Part shown: piece by piece, positions 19,285 to 29,210 of the stretch
Layout: every line of letters begins with the position of its first letter
Numbering within the stretch: the stretch's first letter is position 1
From: Chitinophaga pollutisoli
GTDB taxonomy: Bacteria; Bacteroidota; Bacteroidia; Chitinophagales; Chitinophagaceae
NCBI RefSeq assembly: GCF_038396755.1
Contig: NZ_CP149822.1
Location: 1,302,001 to 1,366,000 of the forward strand
Direction: 5' to 3'
Length of the DNA: 64,000 nt
Notes under the pieces: generated by a model
The model's input: the letters and a program-made list of their open reading frames with translations, nothing else
What the model was told of the DNA's origin: nothing
Databases searched by the model: none
Position numbers and translations under genes: made by a program

Positions 19285-21565
19285 ATGCAGGCGAAATTGC
19301 AGAAAATGGTATTATGGACCGGGCTCATGCTGTTCGGTGGCGAGGCCTCGCGCGCACAGGTGCCTGCGTACGATCTGGACGCCGCAAAGCTTCCCGGCGT
19401 AGCCATACAGTCGATCCCGGAATTCTCCGGAACCCATCCGGCAGGTGTCCGGCTAAGCGTAAACAACCGGTATTTCGAAAAGAATGGTAAGCCATGGTAT
19501 CCCATAATGGGCGAATTCCATTATTGGCGATACCCGGCCGAATACTGGGAGGAAGAGATTGTTAAAATGAAAAGCGGTGGCTTGCAAATCGTGGCTACCT
19601 ACATTTATTGGGGTGCGCACGAGAAAACGAAAGGCAACTGGAACTGGACGGGCAGGCTGAACCTGCGGCGATTCATCGAACTTTGTGCGCGGCATGGCAT
19701 GTACGTTTGGCTACGCCCCGGCCCTTACATCAACGGCGATGTGAGGGGCCGCGGATTCCCCGACAGGATTTATGAAATGCGGCAGAAACGATCCAACCAC
19801 CCGGCCTACCTCAGCGAAACGGATGCCTATTTTGAACAGGTGGGCAGGCAAACGCGGGGAATGTACTGGAAGGAGGGCGGCCCGGTAATCGGCGTACAGC
19901 TGGAAAATGAGTATGCCTCGGGAGACAGCACGCATATTTCGCAGCTGAAACAATTGGCCATTAAAAACGGTATATCCCCCGTTTATTGGTCCGTTACCGC
20001 CAATACGGTTTTCAGGGATGAAACGTTCGAGGTGCTGCCCATGCAGGGCGCCTATTGCTATCGCGGATGGGAAGCAGGTCAGCAGCTGACCACCGACTTC
20101 CTGTTCTCCCGTGACCAATGGATCATGGAAAAAAATCTCGGGCAAGTGTATTACGACGTGGAACGCTATCCAAGGGCCACCTGCGAACAAGGCGCCGGGA
20201 TGCAGGAGACGCACGGAAGCAGGATAAGCGTAGCACCACACGTCATCGAAGCGCACGCGCATAACCAGACAGGCCGCGGCGTTAACTTTATGGGGTACTT
20301 CATGTTCCAGGGAGGCACACAGTACCCGGGAACGGAAATGAAACTGTCTGACGGACCGATGATGCCCTCCGGCCTTGTTTCGTATGATTACCAGGCTCCC
20401 ATCGACGAATTTGGCCGGCTGAATGACAGCTACAAATATCTGAAGTTGCAACACCTGTTTCTGAACGACTTCGGCAACAGGCTGGTTACCATGCAGACGA
20501 TCCGTCCGGCAACGCTGCCCACCGTTCCCGAAGACACGGCAAACCTGCGATATACCGGGCGCTTCAACGGGGAGGGTCAGGGTTTCATCTTCCTTTGCAA
20601 CACGCAGAATTACCTCGCAATGCCACCCAAAACACTCCGGATGAAGGTTCATCTCCCGGACGGGCCGCTGACATTCCCGAGAGAACCTGTAACCTTTACC
20701 GACGGAAAGATTGCTACATGGCCTGTAAACTTCCAATTCGGCGGAATTAATGTCAGGTATGCCACGGCCCAGGTGCTTTGCGACATTTCCCAGGAGAAGG
20801 AACAAACGCTCTTCATGTATGGCACCGATGGAATAGACCCTGAAATTTGCATCGATCGTAAAGGTATCGATTCGATGTCCGCTACCGGTTGCGCGTATTT
20901 CAACTCGGAATCCGCAGCGTATTTCAACCCGGAAACATTGCCGGCAACGATTACGATCAGGAAAAAGACGGGCAGCGTGCAGTTATCGTCGTATTGCCGA
21001 GGGAAGACGCTGAAAATGCGTGGAAGACGCAAATAAAAGGACAGGAATACCTTTTTATTACGAAAGCTTCTTTACTCTTCTATCCCGACTACATCCTTGC
21101 ACGCCAGCCGGAAGATCCCAGTTTGAATATCCGGGCATTCCCAAAATTCCCGGGCGTAAAAGTCGGACTGCCAGCAGGGAAACCAGGAATATTCCAGACC
21201 TATACTGCCCGGCTCAGCAATTTTAATGTTGATAACATCCTGAAAGCCACATCAGACAGTACCGCTGAAATAGCGCTGCATGGCAAATGGCCCGCCTTTG
21301 TCAGCGATGTGTTTATAGCAACCCACTTCCAGGGCAATATGGCTGCTGCCAAAAAAATGATGTGGTAGTTGCGGACAGGCTATATTACGGCAAACCCTGG
21401 TATCTCGGACTTAAACGCTTCCGTACGGCTGAAGCCGGCACGAAAAACAGGTTAAGTCTTGCGATTACAGGCGAATACGATCAAAAACCGCCTAAAATAT
21501 CCAAAGTCTCGGTGATCCCCGAATACCAGGTTAAAATTAACCTGCGGCCAGGTTCATCCCGCTGA
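19285..21565 (+). pseudogene. Second GH35 beta-galactosidase of PUL 1, interrupted by two one-base frameshifts
   Basis: The intact frame 19285-21036 encodes the signal peptide and complete GH35 barrel: NGKPWYPIMGEFHYWR, acid/base E209 in VQLENEY, nucleophile candidate E301 in CEQG, and YFMFQGGTQ. The C-terminal beta-domains continue in a second frame from about 20958 and a third from about 21352. Both shifts fall in A-runs (A5 in AGGAAAAAGACG, A7 in GCCAAAAAAATGA), and restoring one A in each gives about 760 residues co-linear with the 748-residue paralog upstream. The enzyme is therefore probably intact in the organism if these are sequencing errors. If real, the barrel survives but the C-terminal domains are lost. 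Confidence 0.82.
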
Positions 21566-21569
21566 CTTA

Positions 21570-21604
21570 CATGACAAACCCGCCCCGACGGCGGGTTTGT
21601 CATG
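21570..21604. terminator. Bidirectional terminator between PUL 1 and fbp
   Basis: A perfect 15-base stem (CATGACAAACCCGCC and its complement GGCGGGTTTGTCATG) with a 5-base loop sits between two convergent genes. It can stop the plus-strand PUL and the minus-strand fbp transcript. No long T-run follows on either side. Confidence 0.7.
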
Positions 21605-21647
21605 TATTCCTGATTTATCCCGAAACAGCCGCCCAAACCGTTAGCCC

Positions 21648-22652
21648 TCAATTGTGCATCCAGGCGTGCAGCTCGGCCATCATCTCCCGGCTCCCCGCGA
21701 AGAAGGGCGTTCGCTGGTGCAGCGTGGAAGGTTGGATATCGAGGATAGGTTGATGGCCGTCTGTAGCCACTCCTCCCGCCACTTCGAGGATAAAGGCGAA
21801 GGGGTTGCATTCGTAGAGGAGCCTCAATTTCCCATTGGGCTTGCCGGTAGTGCCTGGATACAGGAAGATGCCGCCTTTGAGGAGATTGCGGTGCATATCG
21901 GCCACCATGCTCCCGCTGTAGCGCTGTGTGTAAGGGCCGCCATCCCGCGGCGCCTTTTGCTGGCATTGATCGATGTATCGCCGCACGCCTTCTCCGTAGC
22001 TGAAAAAATTGCCGTGGTTAACGGAATAGATCATTCCCTGCGCGGGGCATTGGATATCCGGGTGGCTGAGGCAGAACTCCCCGATGGAAGGGTCCAGGGT
22101 AAAGCCGTTCACGCCGCGGCGCGTGGCGTACACCAGCATGGTGGACGAACCGTAAATGATGTACCCCGCCGCGATCTGGCTCCTGCCTTTCTGGAGGAAA
22201 TCCGCCTGCGTTGCCGCCGTGCCCCTTTCGGACACACGGCGGTACACGCCGAAAATCGTACCGATCGAAATGTTCACGTCGATATTGCTGCTGCCGTCCA
22301 GCGGATCAATGAGGCATACGTACTTGGATTGCCGGCTGACGTCATCTTCAAAAGCGATATAATCATCCATCTCTTCACTCCCCACGCCCGCACAACTGAT
22401 CCCGCGCTGCAATACTTCCGTAAAATGCGTGTTGGCATACACATCCAGTTTTTTCACTTCTTCACCCTGCACATTCATCCCGCCCGTATCTCCCAGGATA
22501 TCGGCCAGCCCCGCCTTGTTCACTTCCACGTTTACGCGCTTTGCGGCGAGGCCGATATCCCTGAGCAGCCCGCTCAATTCTCCTGTTGCGTTCGGGAATC
22601 TTTTCAATTGCTGGATGGTGAATTCGTCCAGCGTCAGCATACTTCGGTTCAT
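21648..22652 (-). CDS. fbp: Fructose-1,6-bisphosphatase class 1
   Basis: This 334-residue cytoplasmic enzyme hydrolyses fructose 1,6-bisphosphate to fructose 6-phosphate, the committed gluconeogenic step. Metal and substrate motifs of class 1 FBPase are clear: GVGSEEMDDYIAF, DPLDGSSNIDVNISIGTIFG, the RYSGSMVADMHRNLLKGGIF segment and NPFAFILEVAGG near the end. Length is normal. It begins 30 bases after the stop of the uncharacterised lipoprotein gene on the same strand, so it could be read from that transcript. A PEP synthase gene 10 kb away fits a gluconeogenic growth mode. The start at 22652 is used; a second Met lies four residues later. Confidence 0.95.
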   Translation of the reverse strand: MNRSMLTLDEFTIQQLKRFPNATGELSGLLRDIGLAAKRVNVEVNKAGLADILGDTGGMNVQGEEVKKLDVYANTHFTEVLQRGISCAGVGSEEMDDYIAFEDDVSRQSKYVCLIDPLDGSSNIDVNISIGTIFGVYRRVSERGTAATQADFLQKGRSQIAAGYIIYGSSTMLVYATRRGVNGFTLDPSIGEFCLSHPDIQCPAQGMIYSVNHGNFFSYGEGVRRYIDQCQQKAPRDGGPYTQRYSGSMVADMHRNLLKGGIFLYPGTTGKPNGKLRLLYECNPFAFILEVAGGVATDGHQPILDIQPSTLHQRTPFFAGSREMMAELHAWMHN

Positions 22653-22682
22653 TTACTTTTTTCAAATAATTATCGACAATCC

Positions 22683-24032
22683 TTACTTTATGGCGAGCAG
22701 CCTCGCTTTCACCCGTTCCAGAAATCCTCTCGGGGCAAACGGCAGTGGGAATGCAGGCTTAACATTCGCCTGAACGGTCGCCAATGCTTCCAGCGCCGCC
22801 TGGGGGTTGGGGTATACGTCCGTGAACGGCGCCAACCGGTGCGCTTGCGGCATGCTGGCCTCCCAGGTACTGTGGTTCTCCACAAACCGCAGCACTTTCG
22901 CGAGTACGGGCGCCGTTTTGCTGTCGGCGACAAATCCTGCGAACTCCGCGATCACCTTTTCCGCGGTCAGCGAAGCATCCTGGCTGAAACGCCCCATCGC
23001 GTACACGTTCAGCGCTTCCGTCTGAATCCCGTCTTTGTCGATACTCGTATTCACGATCATCCCGTTCAGCTTCAATCCCCGCGCCTTGCGGGCGACATCC
23101 CCGATATACCGCGCTTCCGACTGGGTATAATGTGTGCCCACCAGGTAACCGGTATAGCCATCATCCACTTCATCGATCAGGAAATATGGCCAGGCCCATT
23201 GCCGCTGCACGCCCCTGCCCTCCAGCGCATCCACATCTGCCTGCGCGGGGAACAAGTCCGGCGTCTTGCCTGCCTTCACGTATTCGTTCAATGCGAGGGA
23301 GCGGTAATAATTATGCATGGGGTAGATCATCCCGATGTCGGCCGCCCATTTGGAATTCGCCAGCAACTTGCGGCTGAAAGATGTTTCCTTATCCCAGAAT
23401 TCAACGGTGAAGGGAGAAATATGTACATCATCCCAATGCGCGATGGCCCAGGTATTGACGTTGTACAATGCCTTCGGGGCTTTCCTTTGGACGATCTCCT
23501 TCACGGTCATCACCATATCCATAAAATGATCCACGCCGGCCTCGCCCAGCTTCACCGGCGTACCACCGGGATCGCCGGCGAACAGGGTGATCACATCCGC
23601 CGCCGCCATCCGCGTAACGATCAGTTCAATATCTTTCAACCGCTTCTCCATCAAAACAGCATCTCTTGGATCGAAGCCCTGTCCATTCGGCCCCATATTG
23701 GAAAACACGACGATCTCCACCTTAAAACCGGCATGCTGCGCATCCCGCATCCGGGCGTGGTAAACTGTCAGCAGTTCCTCCGTGGCGATTTCGCCGGCGA
23801 TGAGAATGGAAACCGTATTGTACCCGCAGGCTTTCCAGTAATCATAGTCGCGCTGAATTTCCCGGCTCCAGGAGGGCCAGAGGTATACGCCTAAATATTC
23901 GAAATCCGTTTTCGGCCGCACAACCGGGGCTTTGGTGTCCGGTTCTTCCGGCGTTGTATTCGCGGGTACCTTGGCCGTCTTCCCGCAGGCGAGGGTAAAG
24001 ACGGACAGCATGAGCAATAAACAAAATCGCAT
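22683..24032 (-). CDS. Uncharacterised secreted TIM-barrel-like lipoprotein, DPGG family subtype II
   Basis: A 449-residue lipoprotein with lipobox cysteine C16 (FTLAC), likely surface or periplasmic. The body reads like a (beta/alpha)8 hydrolase: an opening strand (EYLGVYLWPSW), helix and strand WKACGYNTVSILIAG, an FAGDPGGTP loop with D154, then ALYNVNTWAIAHWDDVHI, PMHNYYRSLAL and LIDEVDDGYTGY. The C-terminal part carries NHSTWEASMP. The protein at 40897-42243 is a close paralog sharing all of these blocks. Conserved acidic residues (D154, the HWDD pair, the DEVDD cluster) could form an active site, but I recognise no described glycoside hydrolase family. It follows a SusC/SusD pair across a strong terminator, which supports a glycan-related role. 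Confidence 0.7.
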   Translation of the reverse strand: MRFCLLLMLSVFTLACGKTAKVPANTTPEEPDTKAPVVRPKTDFEYLGVYLWPSWSREIQRDYDYWKACGYNTVSILIAGEIATEELLTVYHARMRDAQHAGFKVEIVVFSNMGPNGQGFDPRDAVLMEKRLKDIELIVTRMAAADVITLFAGDPGGTPVKLGEAGVDHFMDMVMTVKEIVQRKAPKALYNVNTWAIAHWDDVHISPFTVEFWDKETSFSRKLLANSKWAADIGMIYPMHNYYRSLALNEYVKAGKTPDLFPAQADVDALEGRGVQRQWAWPYFLIDEVDDGYTGYLVGTHYTQSEARYIGDVARKARGLKLNGMIVNTSIDKDGIQTEALNVYAMGRFSQDASLTAEKVIAEFAGFVADSKTAPVLAKVLRFVENHSTWEASMPQAHRLAPFTDVYPNPQAALEALATVQANVKPAFPLPFAPRGFLERVKARLLAIK

Positions 24033-24056
24033 ATATCCGTAGTTTTAAATTTGGGT

Positions 24057-24087
24057 AAAAAAATAGCCGGTCCGCCCGGACCGGCTA
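24057..24087 (-). terminator. Intrinsic terminator after SusD of region 4
   Basis: On the minus strand a perfect 10-base stem (TAGCCGGTCC, 4-base loop, GGACCGGCTA) is followed directly by seven T. It lies between the SusD stop and the start of the lipoprotein gene, so most SusCD transcripts should end here. The downstream gene would rely on read-through or its own promoter. Confidence 0.85.
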
Positions 24088-24110
24088 CCTGTTTCATTTA
24101 TACTTTCCTT

Positions 24111-25841
24111 TTACCATCCGGGGTTTTGATTGGCCGCGAAATCGGGGATCAGGTTGGTTTCGCCGATGGGGATGGGGAACAACAGGAATTTATCCTGCCA
24201 GCCCGAGGCGCGTCGCTCCGTCACAAACCGTTTGTAAGTGAAAGAACCGTCCGGCTGTTTCCTGATTTCCATGCCGGTTACCAGCTTATCTGTCTGCGAC
24301 AAAATTTTCCATCTCCGCACATCCCAGAAGCGGTGCTCTTCGTAAGCGAACTCCACCCTGCGCTCGCGGCGGATCCGTTCCCGCATCTGGTTTTTATCGA
24401 GCCCTGTGGGCAATTCCGGCATCCCGGCGCGCCTGCGCACGATATTCACCGGCTCATACGCCTGCGCGGGCCCGTTCGCTTCATTTTCTGCTTCGGCATA
24501 GTTGAGGTAGATTTCCGCCAGGCGGAATTTCTTCCAGCGGCACTCCTGCACCAACTGGTTCGCCGGGATCAACGGATCATAAAATTTCCGGAGGTAATAA
24601 CCCGTGCGCGTGTTGGTGAACTGCACCTGGGGAATCATTTGGTCGAGGCCGCCGATAAAAGTTTCCACATGATGATCTATGCCGGCGATCATGCCGTAAT
24701 GCGACCCGTTGTACCAGGTAGTTGCATAAAACCGCGGGTCGCGCCCTTCATACGGTTTGGTTTCATCATATCCCGAAGCCGCATTGATAATCGGTTGCAG
24801 GTGATCGTTATCCGAATAGCCCAATATCGCAGGTTCTCCGGTGACTTGCATTTCGTAACTGTCGATCAGTTCCTGGGAAGGGCAAGCCCCCGCACTGGTT
24901 CCGATGAGCCGTCCGTTCGTGGGAATGGTATTGATCACCGAGAATACGCCTGCTGGCGCGGGTATTTCGTGGATGGTTTCGAAGTCGCGGATATTGGCGC
25001 CCAGGTCCTGGGTTTTCAGGAAATACTGGCCATAATCCGCAAACAATTTGTAATCGCCCTGCACAGTGAGCGCCTGCACGGCTTCCTTACCCGCCTGCGC
25101 GGCCGCGGCCCATTTGGCGGCGTCGTTGCCGGGGTTCCAAAGCGGACTGGCATTGAACAGTAAAGCCTGCGTTTTGATGGCATAAGCCACCGATTTGGGG
25201 AAACGCCCACGCTCGGCCACGTTGGTGATCCGAAGCGGCACATCCTGGTTGGCGATCACGGCATCGCAGTCCTGCACGATAAAAGCGATTACATCGGCAA
25301 ATGCCGGCCGTTTCAGCGTTTCGTATGAGAAGGTGGCGTCGAAAGGTTTATCCACGGCCGGCATCGGACCGTATTGTTTCACCAGTTCCCAATAAAAAAA
25401 CGCCCGCAGCAATTGTACTTCCGCTTTCAGCCGGCTCTTCTTGGCGCCGTCTTTAATCGTGGCATTGTCGATGTACGACAAAAACAGGTTGGCATGCCCG
25501 ATGCCCTGCCACCATACCGCATAGTCCAACATGCCGCTAAGCGGGTTGCTGGACGGTGTGAGGCCGCCATTCTGCCATTGCAGCGCCATGCCGCCGATAT
25601 AAGTGTTGCGTACTTCCTGGGCTTCATCCGTTATCCCGGCTAAAAACCCGTAGTTGTTGTAATTGAAAAAGTACGTGGGTATTTTTGAATAGATCGTATT
25701 GACGAACGATTCCGTTTGTATCTCGTTCTTGAAAACGTCGTCGAACGTGATACGCCCGTCCGGTGTGATATCCAACGGATTCTTGTTACACGAGAACAAC
25801 GCGAAGCATCCGGTGATGAAGTATATAAAGCTCTTTTTCAT
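24111..25841 (-). CDS. SusD/RagB-family surface lipoprotein (region 4)
   Basis: A 576-residue SusD-like glycan-binding lipoprotein. The ATG at 25841 is chosen because it gives a proper signal peptide with lipobox cysteine C18 (ALFSC); the frame extends 8 codons upstream, but that would overlap the SusC stop. SusD features include the N-terminal helical core with LKAEVQLLRAFFYWELVKQYGP and the C-terminal RagB block (FRLAEIYLNYAEAENEANGPAQ, then RRERRVEFAYEEHRFWDVRRW). It begins 10 bases after the SusC stop, so the pair is co-transcribed. A strong terminator follows. Confidence 0.94.
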   Translation of the reverse strand: MKKSFIYFITGCFALFSCNKNPLDITPDGRITFDDVFKNEIQTESFVNTIYSKIPTYFFNYNNYGFLAGITDEAQEVRNTYIGGMALQWQNGGLTPSSNPLSGMLDYAVWWQGIGHANLFLSYIDNATIKDGAKKSRLKAEVQLLRAFFYWELVKQYGPMPAVDKPFDATFSYETLKRPAFADVIAFIVQDCDAVIANQDVPLRITNVAERGRFPKSVAYAIKTQALLFNASPLWNPGNDAAKWAAAAQAGKEAVQALTVQGDYKLFADYGQYFLKTQDLGANIRDFETIHEIPAPAGVFSVINTIPTNGRLIGTSAGACPSQELIDSYEMQVTGEPAILGYSDNDHLQPIINAASGYDETKPYEGRDPRFYATTWYNGSHYGMIAGIDHHVETFIGGLDQMIPQVQFTNTRTGYYLRKFYDPLIPANQLVQECRWKKFRLAEIYLNYAEAENEANGPAQAYEPVNIVRRRAGMPELPTGLDKNQMRERIRRERRVEFAYEEHRFWDVRRWKILSQTDKLVTGMEIRKQPDGSFTYKRFVTERRASGWQDKFLLFPIPIGETNLIPDFAANQNPGW

Positions 25842-25851
25842 GTCTGATGAT

Positions 25852-28800
25852 TTAGAAAGTAACATTCAATCCAAAGTTGAACACGCGCTGGATCGGGTAG
25901 GCGTACGCAGATAACTGTTCCGGGTCCACGCCCTTGAAGGGCAGGCGATCCCAGGTATAGAGGTTCTGCCCGTTCGCATAAACCCGCGCCCTGCTGAGCC
26001 CTACCGATTTGGCCCAGCCCGCCGGGAAGGTGTACCCGATTTCCACATTGCGCAACCGCAGGTAGCTCGCATTCACGTAAAAGAAATCATTCACGACTTC
26101 GTTGGGGGACACCTGCGTGGTGAGGCGGGGATAGCGGATCTTTTCACCGCTGGCCGCCCTTTCCGGGGTCCAGCTGTCGAGGTGCCAGTCCGAATAGTTG
26201 GTGAAGCCCGCGCCCGACCAGATGCCGCTGCCATTGAGGTAACGGCCCACGTTGGAAACGCCCTGGAAGAGGAAGCTCACGTCAAGCCCCTGGTAAGTGA
26301 TGTTGAATGCCGCGCCGTACGTGTATTCCGGCAAATTGGTGTAGCCGATGGGCGCCATGTCTTTTTCGTTGACCAATCCGTCGTTGTTGAGGTCTTTATA
26401 CTTGAAATCGCCCGGCCGGGAGGCATGGCCGCCCACGGTTTGCACCGGCGACCTGGCGATATCGTCATCATCCGCAAAATATCCGTCGACCAGGTAACCG
26501 AAACTCTGCCCGAGCGGGTAACCGGTGGAACGGTACCTGTACGCGAAATCTTCTCCGAGCAGGGGCTCGTCGGCAAAGAGCTGTTTGTTCTTCGCGTAGT
26601 TCATGTTCAGCTTCGCCAGGATGGACAGCTTCTTCGTCACCGCTTTCCGGTAGTTCAATTCGATTTCATATCCCTTGTTCTCGATCACCCCTACGTTTGC
26701 CGGCGGCAAAACGCCCAGCGGGAAGCCGTTCAGCACGGGGATGGTGCCGCGGCTGCGCAGGATATCTTCCCTCCTTTCCTTGTACACATCGATCACGAGA
26801 TTCAGGTCATTGAACAATCCCAGTTCGAAACCGATGTTCGTTTTCTTCGCGATCTCCCAGGTGATGTTGCTGTTTTTGAGCATGTTGATGCCGATGTACT
26901 GTCCCAGGCCGAGACTGCTGGAATATCCCCCCCGCTCAATGTGATATCATCGAGGTACAGGAAGCGGCGGCCGCCCAGCTGGTCGTTACCCACGAGGCCG
27001 TACGACGCGCGTACTTTCAAATGAGAAATAGCGGGCACCGCCTGCATGAAGGGCTCATTGGAGACGAGCCACCCCGCCGAAAACGCCGGGAAGAAGCCGA
27101 ACCGCTTGCCTTTGGCGAACTGCTCCGATCCGTTGTACCCCGCATTGAATTCAGCGAAATACTTATCGTCGTATGCGTAGGTGGCCCTTCCGGAAACGCC
27201 CCTTAAGTTGAACGGCAGCGCTATGCCCTGGATGTTCTGCTGCTGGAGGTACAGCGCCATGGCGCTCACCTGGTGCTTTTTGAACTTCCGGTCGTAATTG
27301 AGGTATGCCTGCACGTTGGACAGGGAAACGAAGCTGGTGGCGCCGCCCAGGCTCAGCGGCGTGTTCAGCCAGCCGCCATACTGCGCGAAGTGGATATCAT
27401 CCGGCGCGTTGGGGTCCTGCGCATTGGGCGTGATCACCTGCATATATCTTACGAATTCCTTCCCACCGAAAAGGTTGTTGATGGAACGCGTATCGAACGA
27501 CAAATTGACCTGCGCGGAAAGACCTTTCGTAAGTCCGGACAAATCCTGCTTCATCCCGAAAGTAGCCAACACGTTACTTCTCGTTTGCCGTACATAGCCC
27601 GATCTGTTCAGCAGGCCGTAGGCCGGCCAGTCGATATTCGGACCGGTGGTTACGTCGCCGTCGGGCGTCAGCTTCGGAACATTGGCAGGTACCCGCGTCA
27701 TAAACGACATGATGTACACCGCCGGCGATTGCCCGGTCAGCACGGAGCTTACATCTCCCAACCGGTTTAAAATCCCCATCGGCATATTCTGCTTCTCCAG
27801 GTAACCGGCTACGTTGAGGAACGCATTCAGTTTGCTGTTCAGCCGCAAATCGATATTGGAACGGAAAGAGTAACGGTCCAGCTTGAAGGAAGGATCATAG
27901 GGAAGATCTTTCTCCGTCCGGAATTGCCCGCCCTGGTTCAGGTAGGTAGCGTTGACGAAATACTTCACCGCCTTGTTGGCCGTTACGCCGGAAATATTGA
28001 GGTTGTAGCGATGTTGCAGGGAGAAATCCTTCAGCATCACATCCCGCCAATCGGTATTGGGGTAATTGGCCGTGTCGGCGCCGGTCTTGTACATTTCCAG
28101 CGCATAGGGCGAAAACTGTGCGGCCAGTCCATCGTTTTGCAATGACAGGTTGCGGAGCCGCGCGTAATCGTATGAATTCACGGTATTAACGAAATACTGG
28201 AAATCCTGCGCGGCGACTTCCGCGCTGAAATTGATTTCAGGCACTTCCGCGGTACCGCGCTTGGTGGTCACCAGGATAACCCCGTTCGCTCCCCTAACGC
28301 CGAACAGGGCGGTAGACGATGCGTCTTTGAGGATGGTAACAGACTCCACTTCGTTGGGATCGATATAGGTCAGGTCGCGCTCAATCCCGTCGATCAGCAC
28401 GATGGGGGCCGTTTGGTTGATGGTGGCCCGCCCTCGGAGGAAGAGGGAAGTGATGTCTCTCCCCGGCTCGCCGCTGGTCTGGAGGGTGGTTAACCCCGGC
28501 AGGCGGCCCGCCAGCGAAATGGCGAGGTTCGCGGAAGGGCTTTGTTTGATTTCTTTGGTCTGGATGGAAGAGATGGCTCCGGTCACCGTGGCCTTCTTTT
28601 GCTTCGCAAACGCCACTACCGCTACTTCCCGCAGTTCTTTCCGGGTAAACACCATTTCCACGTTGATGGTGGTGGCGGCGCGGACGGTCACCCGTTTCTC
28701 CAGGTAACCCTGGAACGTGAAAATCAGCTCCGCGCCGGGCGCAGCCGCTATGGTGTATTTACCGTTTTCGTCGGTTTGTGTGATTTTGGTTGTTCCCGCC

Positions 28801-28964
28801 ACCCTGACGGTCACCGCAGGCAATGTGGATTCATCAAGAGAATCCGTGACGGTTCCGGTAATATTGATGGATTGTGAAAATGCCGCGGTGCCGCAAAAGG
28901 CGAGCAGCAACAGTAAAACCAATTGCCGCCAACAGACCGGGCAACGGAATATAATTGTATTCAT
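25852..28964 (-). pseudogene. SusC-family TonB-dependent transporter (region 4), interrupted by one frameshift
   Basis: The first frame (28964 down to about 26927) gives a signal peptide (residues 1-31, ending AAFSQ), a carboxypeptidase-regulatory-like domain (INITGTVTDSLDESTLPAVTV), the plug (SLFLRGRATINQTAPIVLIDGIE and ILKDASSTALFGVRGANGVI) and most of the barrel. The remaining barrel, ending in FNFGLNVTF, is in another frame. The shift is at a run of seven G on the coding strand (C7 at 26927-26933). One added G joins LDDITLSGG to YSSSLGLGQYIGINM and yields about 1037 residues, normal for SusC. There is no STN domain, so regulation differs from PUL 1. The break is probably an assembly error; G-tract phase variation is a less likely alternative. 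Confidence 0.88.
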
Positions 28965-29044
28965 ACGGGATTGATTGAAATGATAAGTCTATCTAATGTC
29001 TAACGTATCTAAGGTACCGACTAAGAAAAATGGTTGATGTCCTG

Positions 29045-29074
29045 TTCTTAACTCGAATTATATTATTCTTAACT
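29045..29074 (-). promoter_or_regulatory. Tandem TTCTTAACT repeats upstream of SusC (region 4)
   Basis: The 9-mer TTCTTAACT (AGTTAAGAA on the SusC coding strand) occurs at 29045-29053 and 29066-29074, exactly 21 bases apart, two helical turns. Paired direct repeats in a promoter region suggest binding of a dimeric regulator such as an AraC or hybrid two-component protein. The spacer is AT-rich (TAATATAATTCG on the coding strand). Confidence 0.4.
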
Positions 29075-29193
29075 TTTCACATGCTGCAACATAGCGGATG
29101 TATTCTTCCCCCCGATCTTTTCCTCCCGGCAGCGGCGACGCCATGCCGCTTGCCGGTTCCCGTAAAATACGCATAGTTGGTTTCATTACATCA

Positions 29194-29210
29194 GAACATG
29201 CGAAATGTTC
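29194..29210. promoter_or_regulatory. Inverted repeat GAACAT-N5-ATGTTC
   Basis: A perfect 6-base inverted repeat with a 5-base spacer, centred 240 bases upstream of the region 4 SusC and 130 bases beyond the end of the beta-helix gene. The size and spacing suit a dimeric repressor site. No cognate regulator can be named. Confidence 0.3.

Noticed and set aside
20950..21360. Programmed -1 ribosomal frameshifting at the A-runs of GH35 copy 2
   Set aside because: The A5 site does not give the canonical X XXY YYZ slip (the preceding base is G), two consecutive programmed shifts in one glycosidase would be extraordinary, and the same defect occurs at G and C runs in unrelated genes.
21654..23894. 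A 746-codon plus-strand open frame antisense to fbp and the DPGG lipoprotein gene
   Set aside because: Its translation is rich in His, Arg and Pro with no domain pattern, while the opposite strand encodes two clear proteins. It is a shadow frame produced by high GC codon use.
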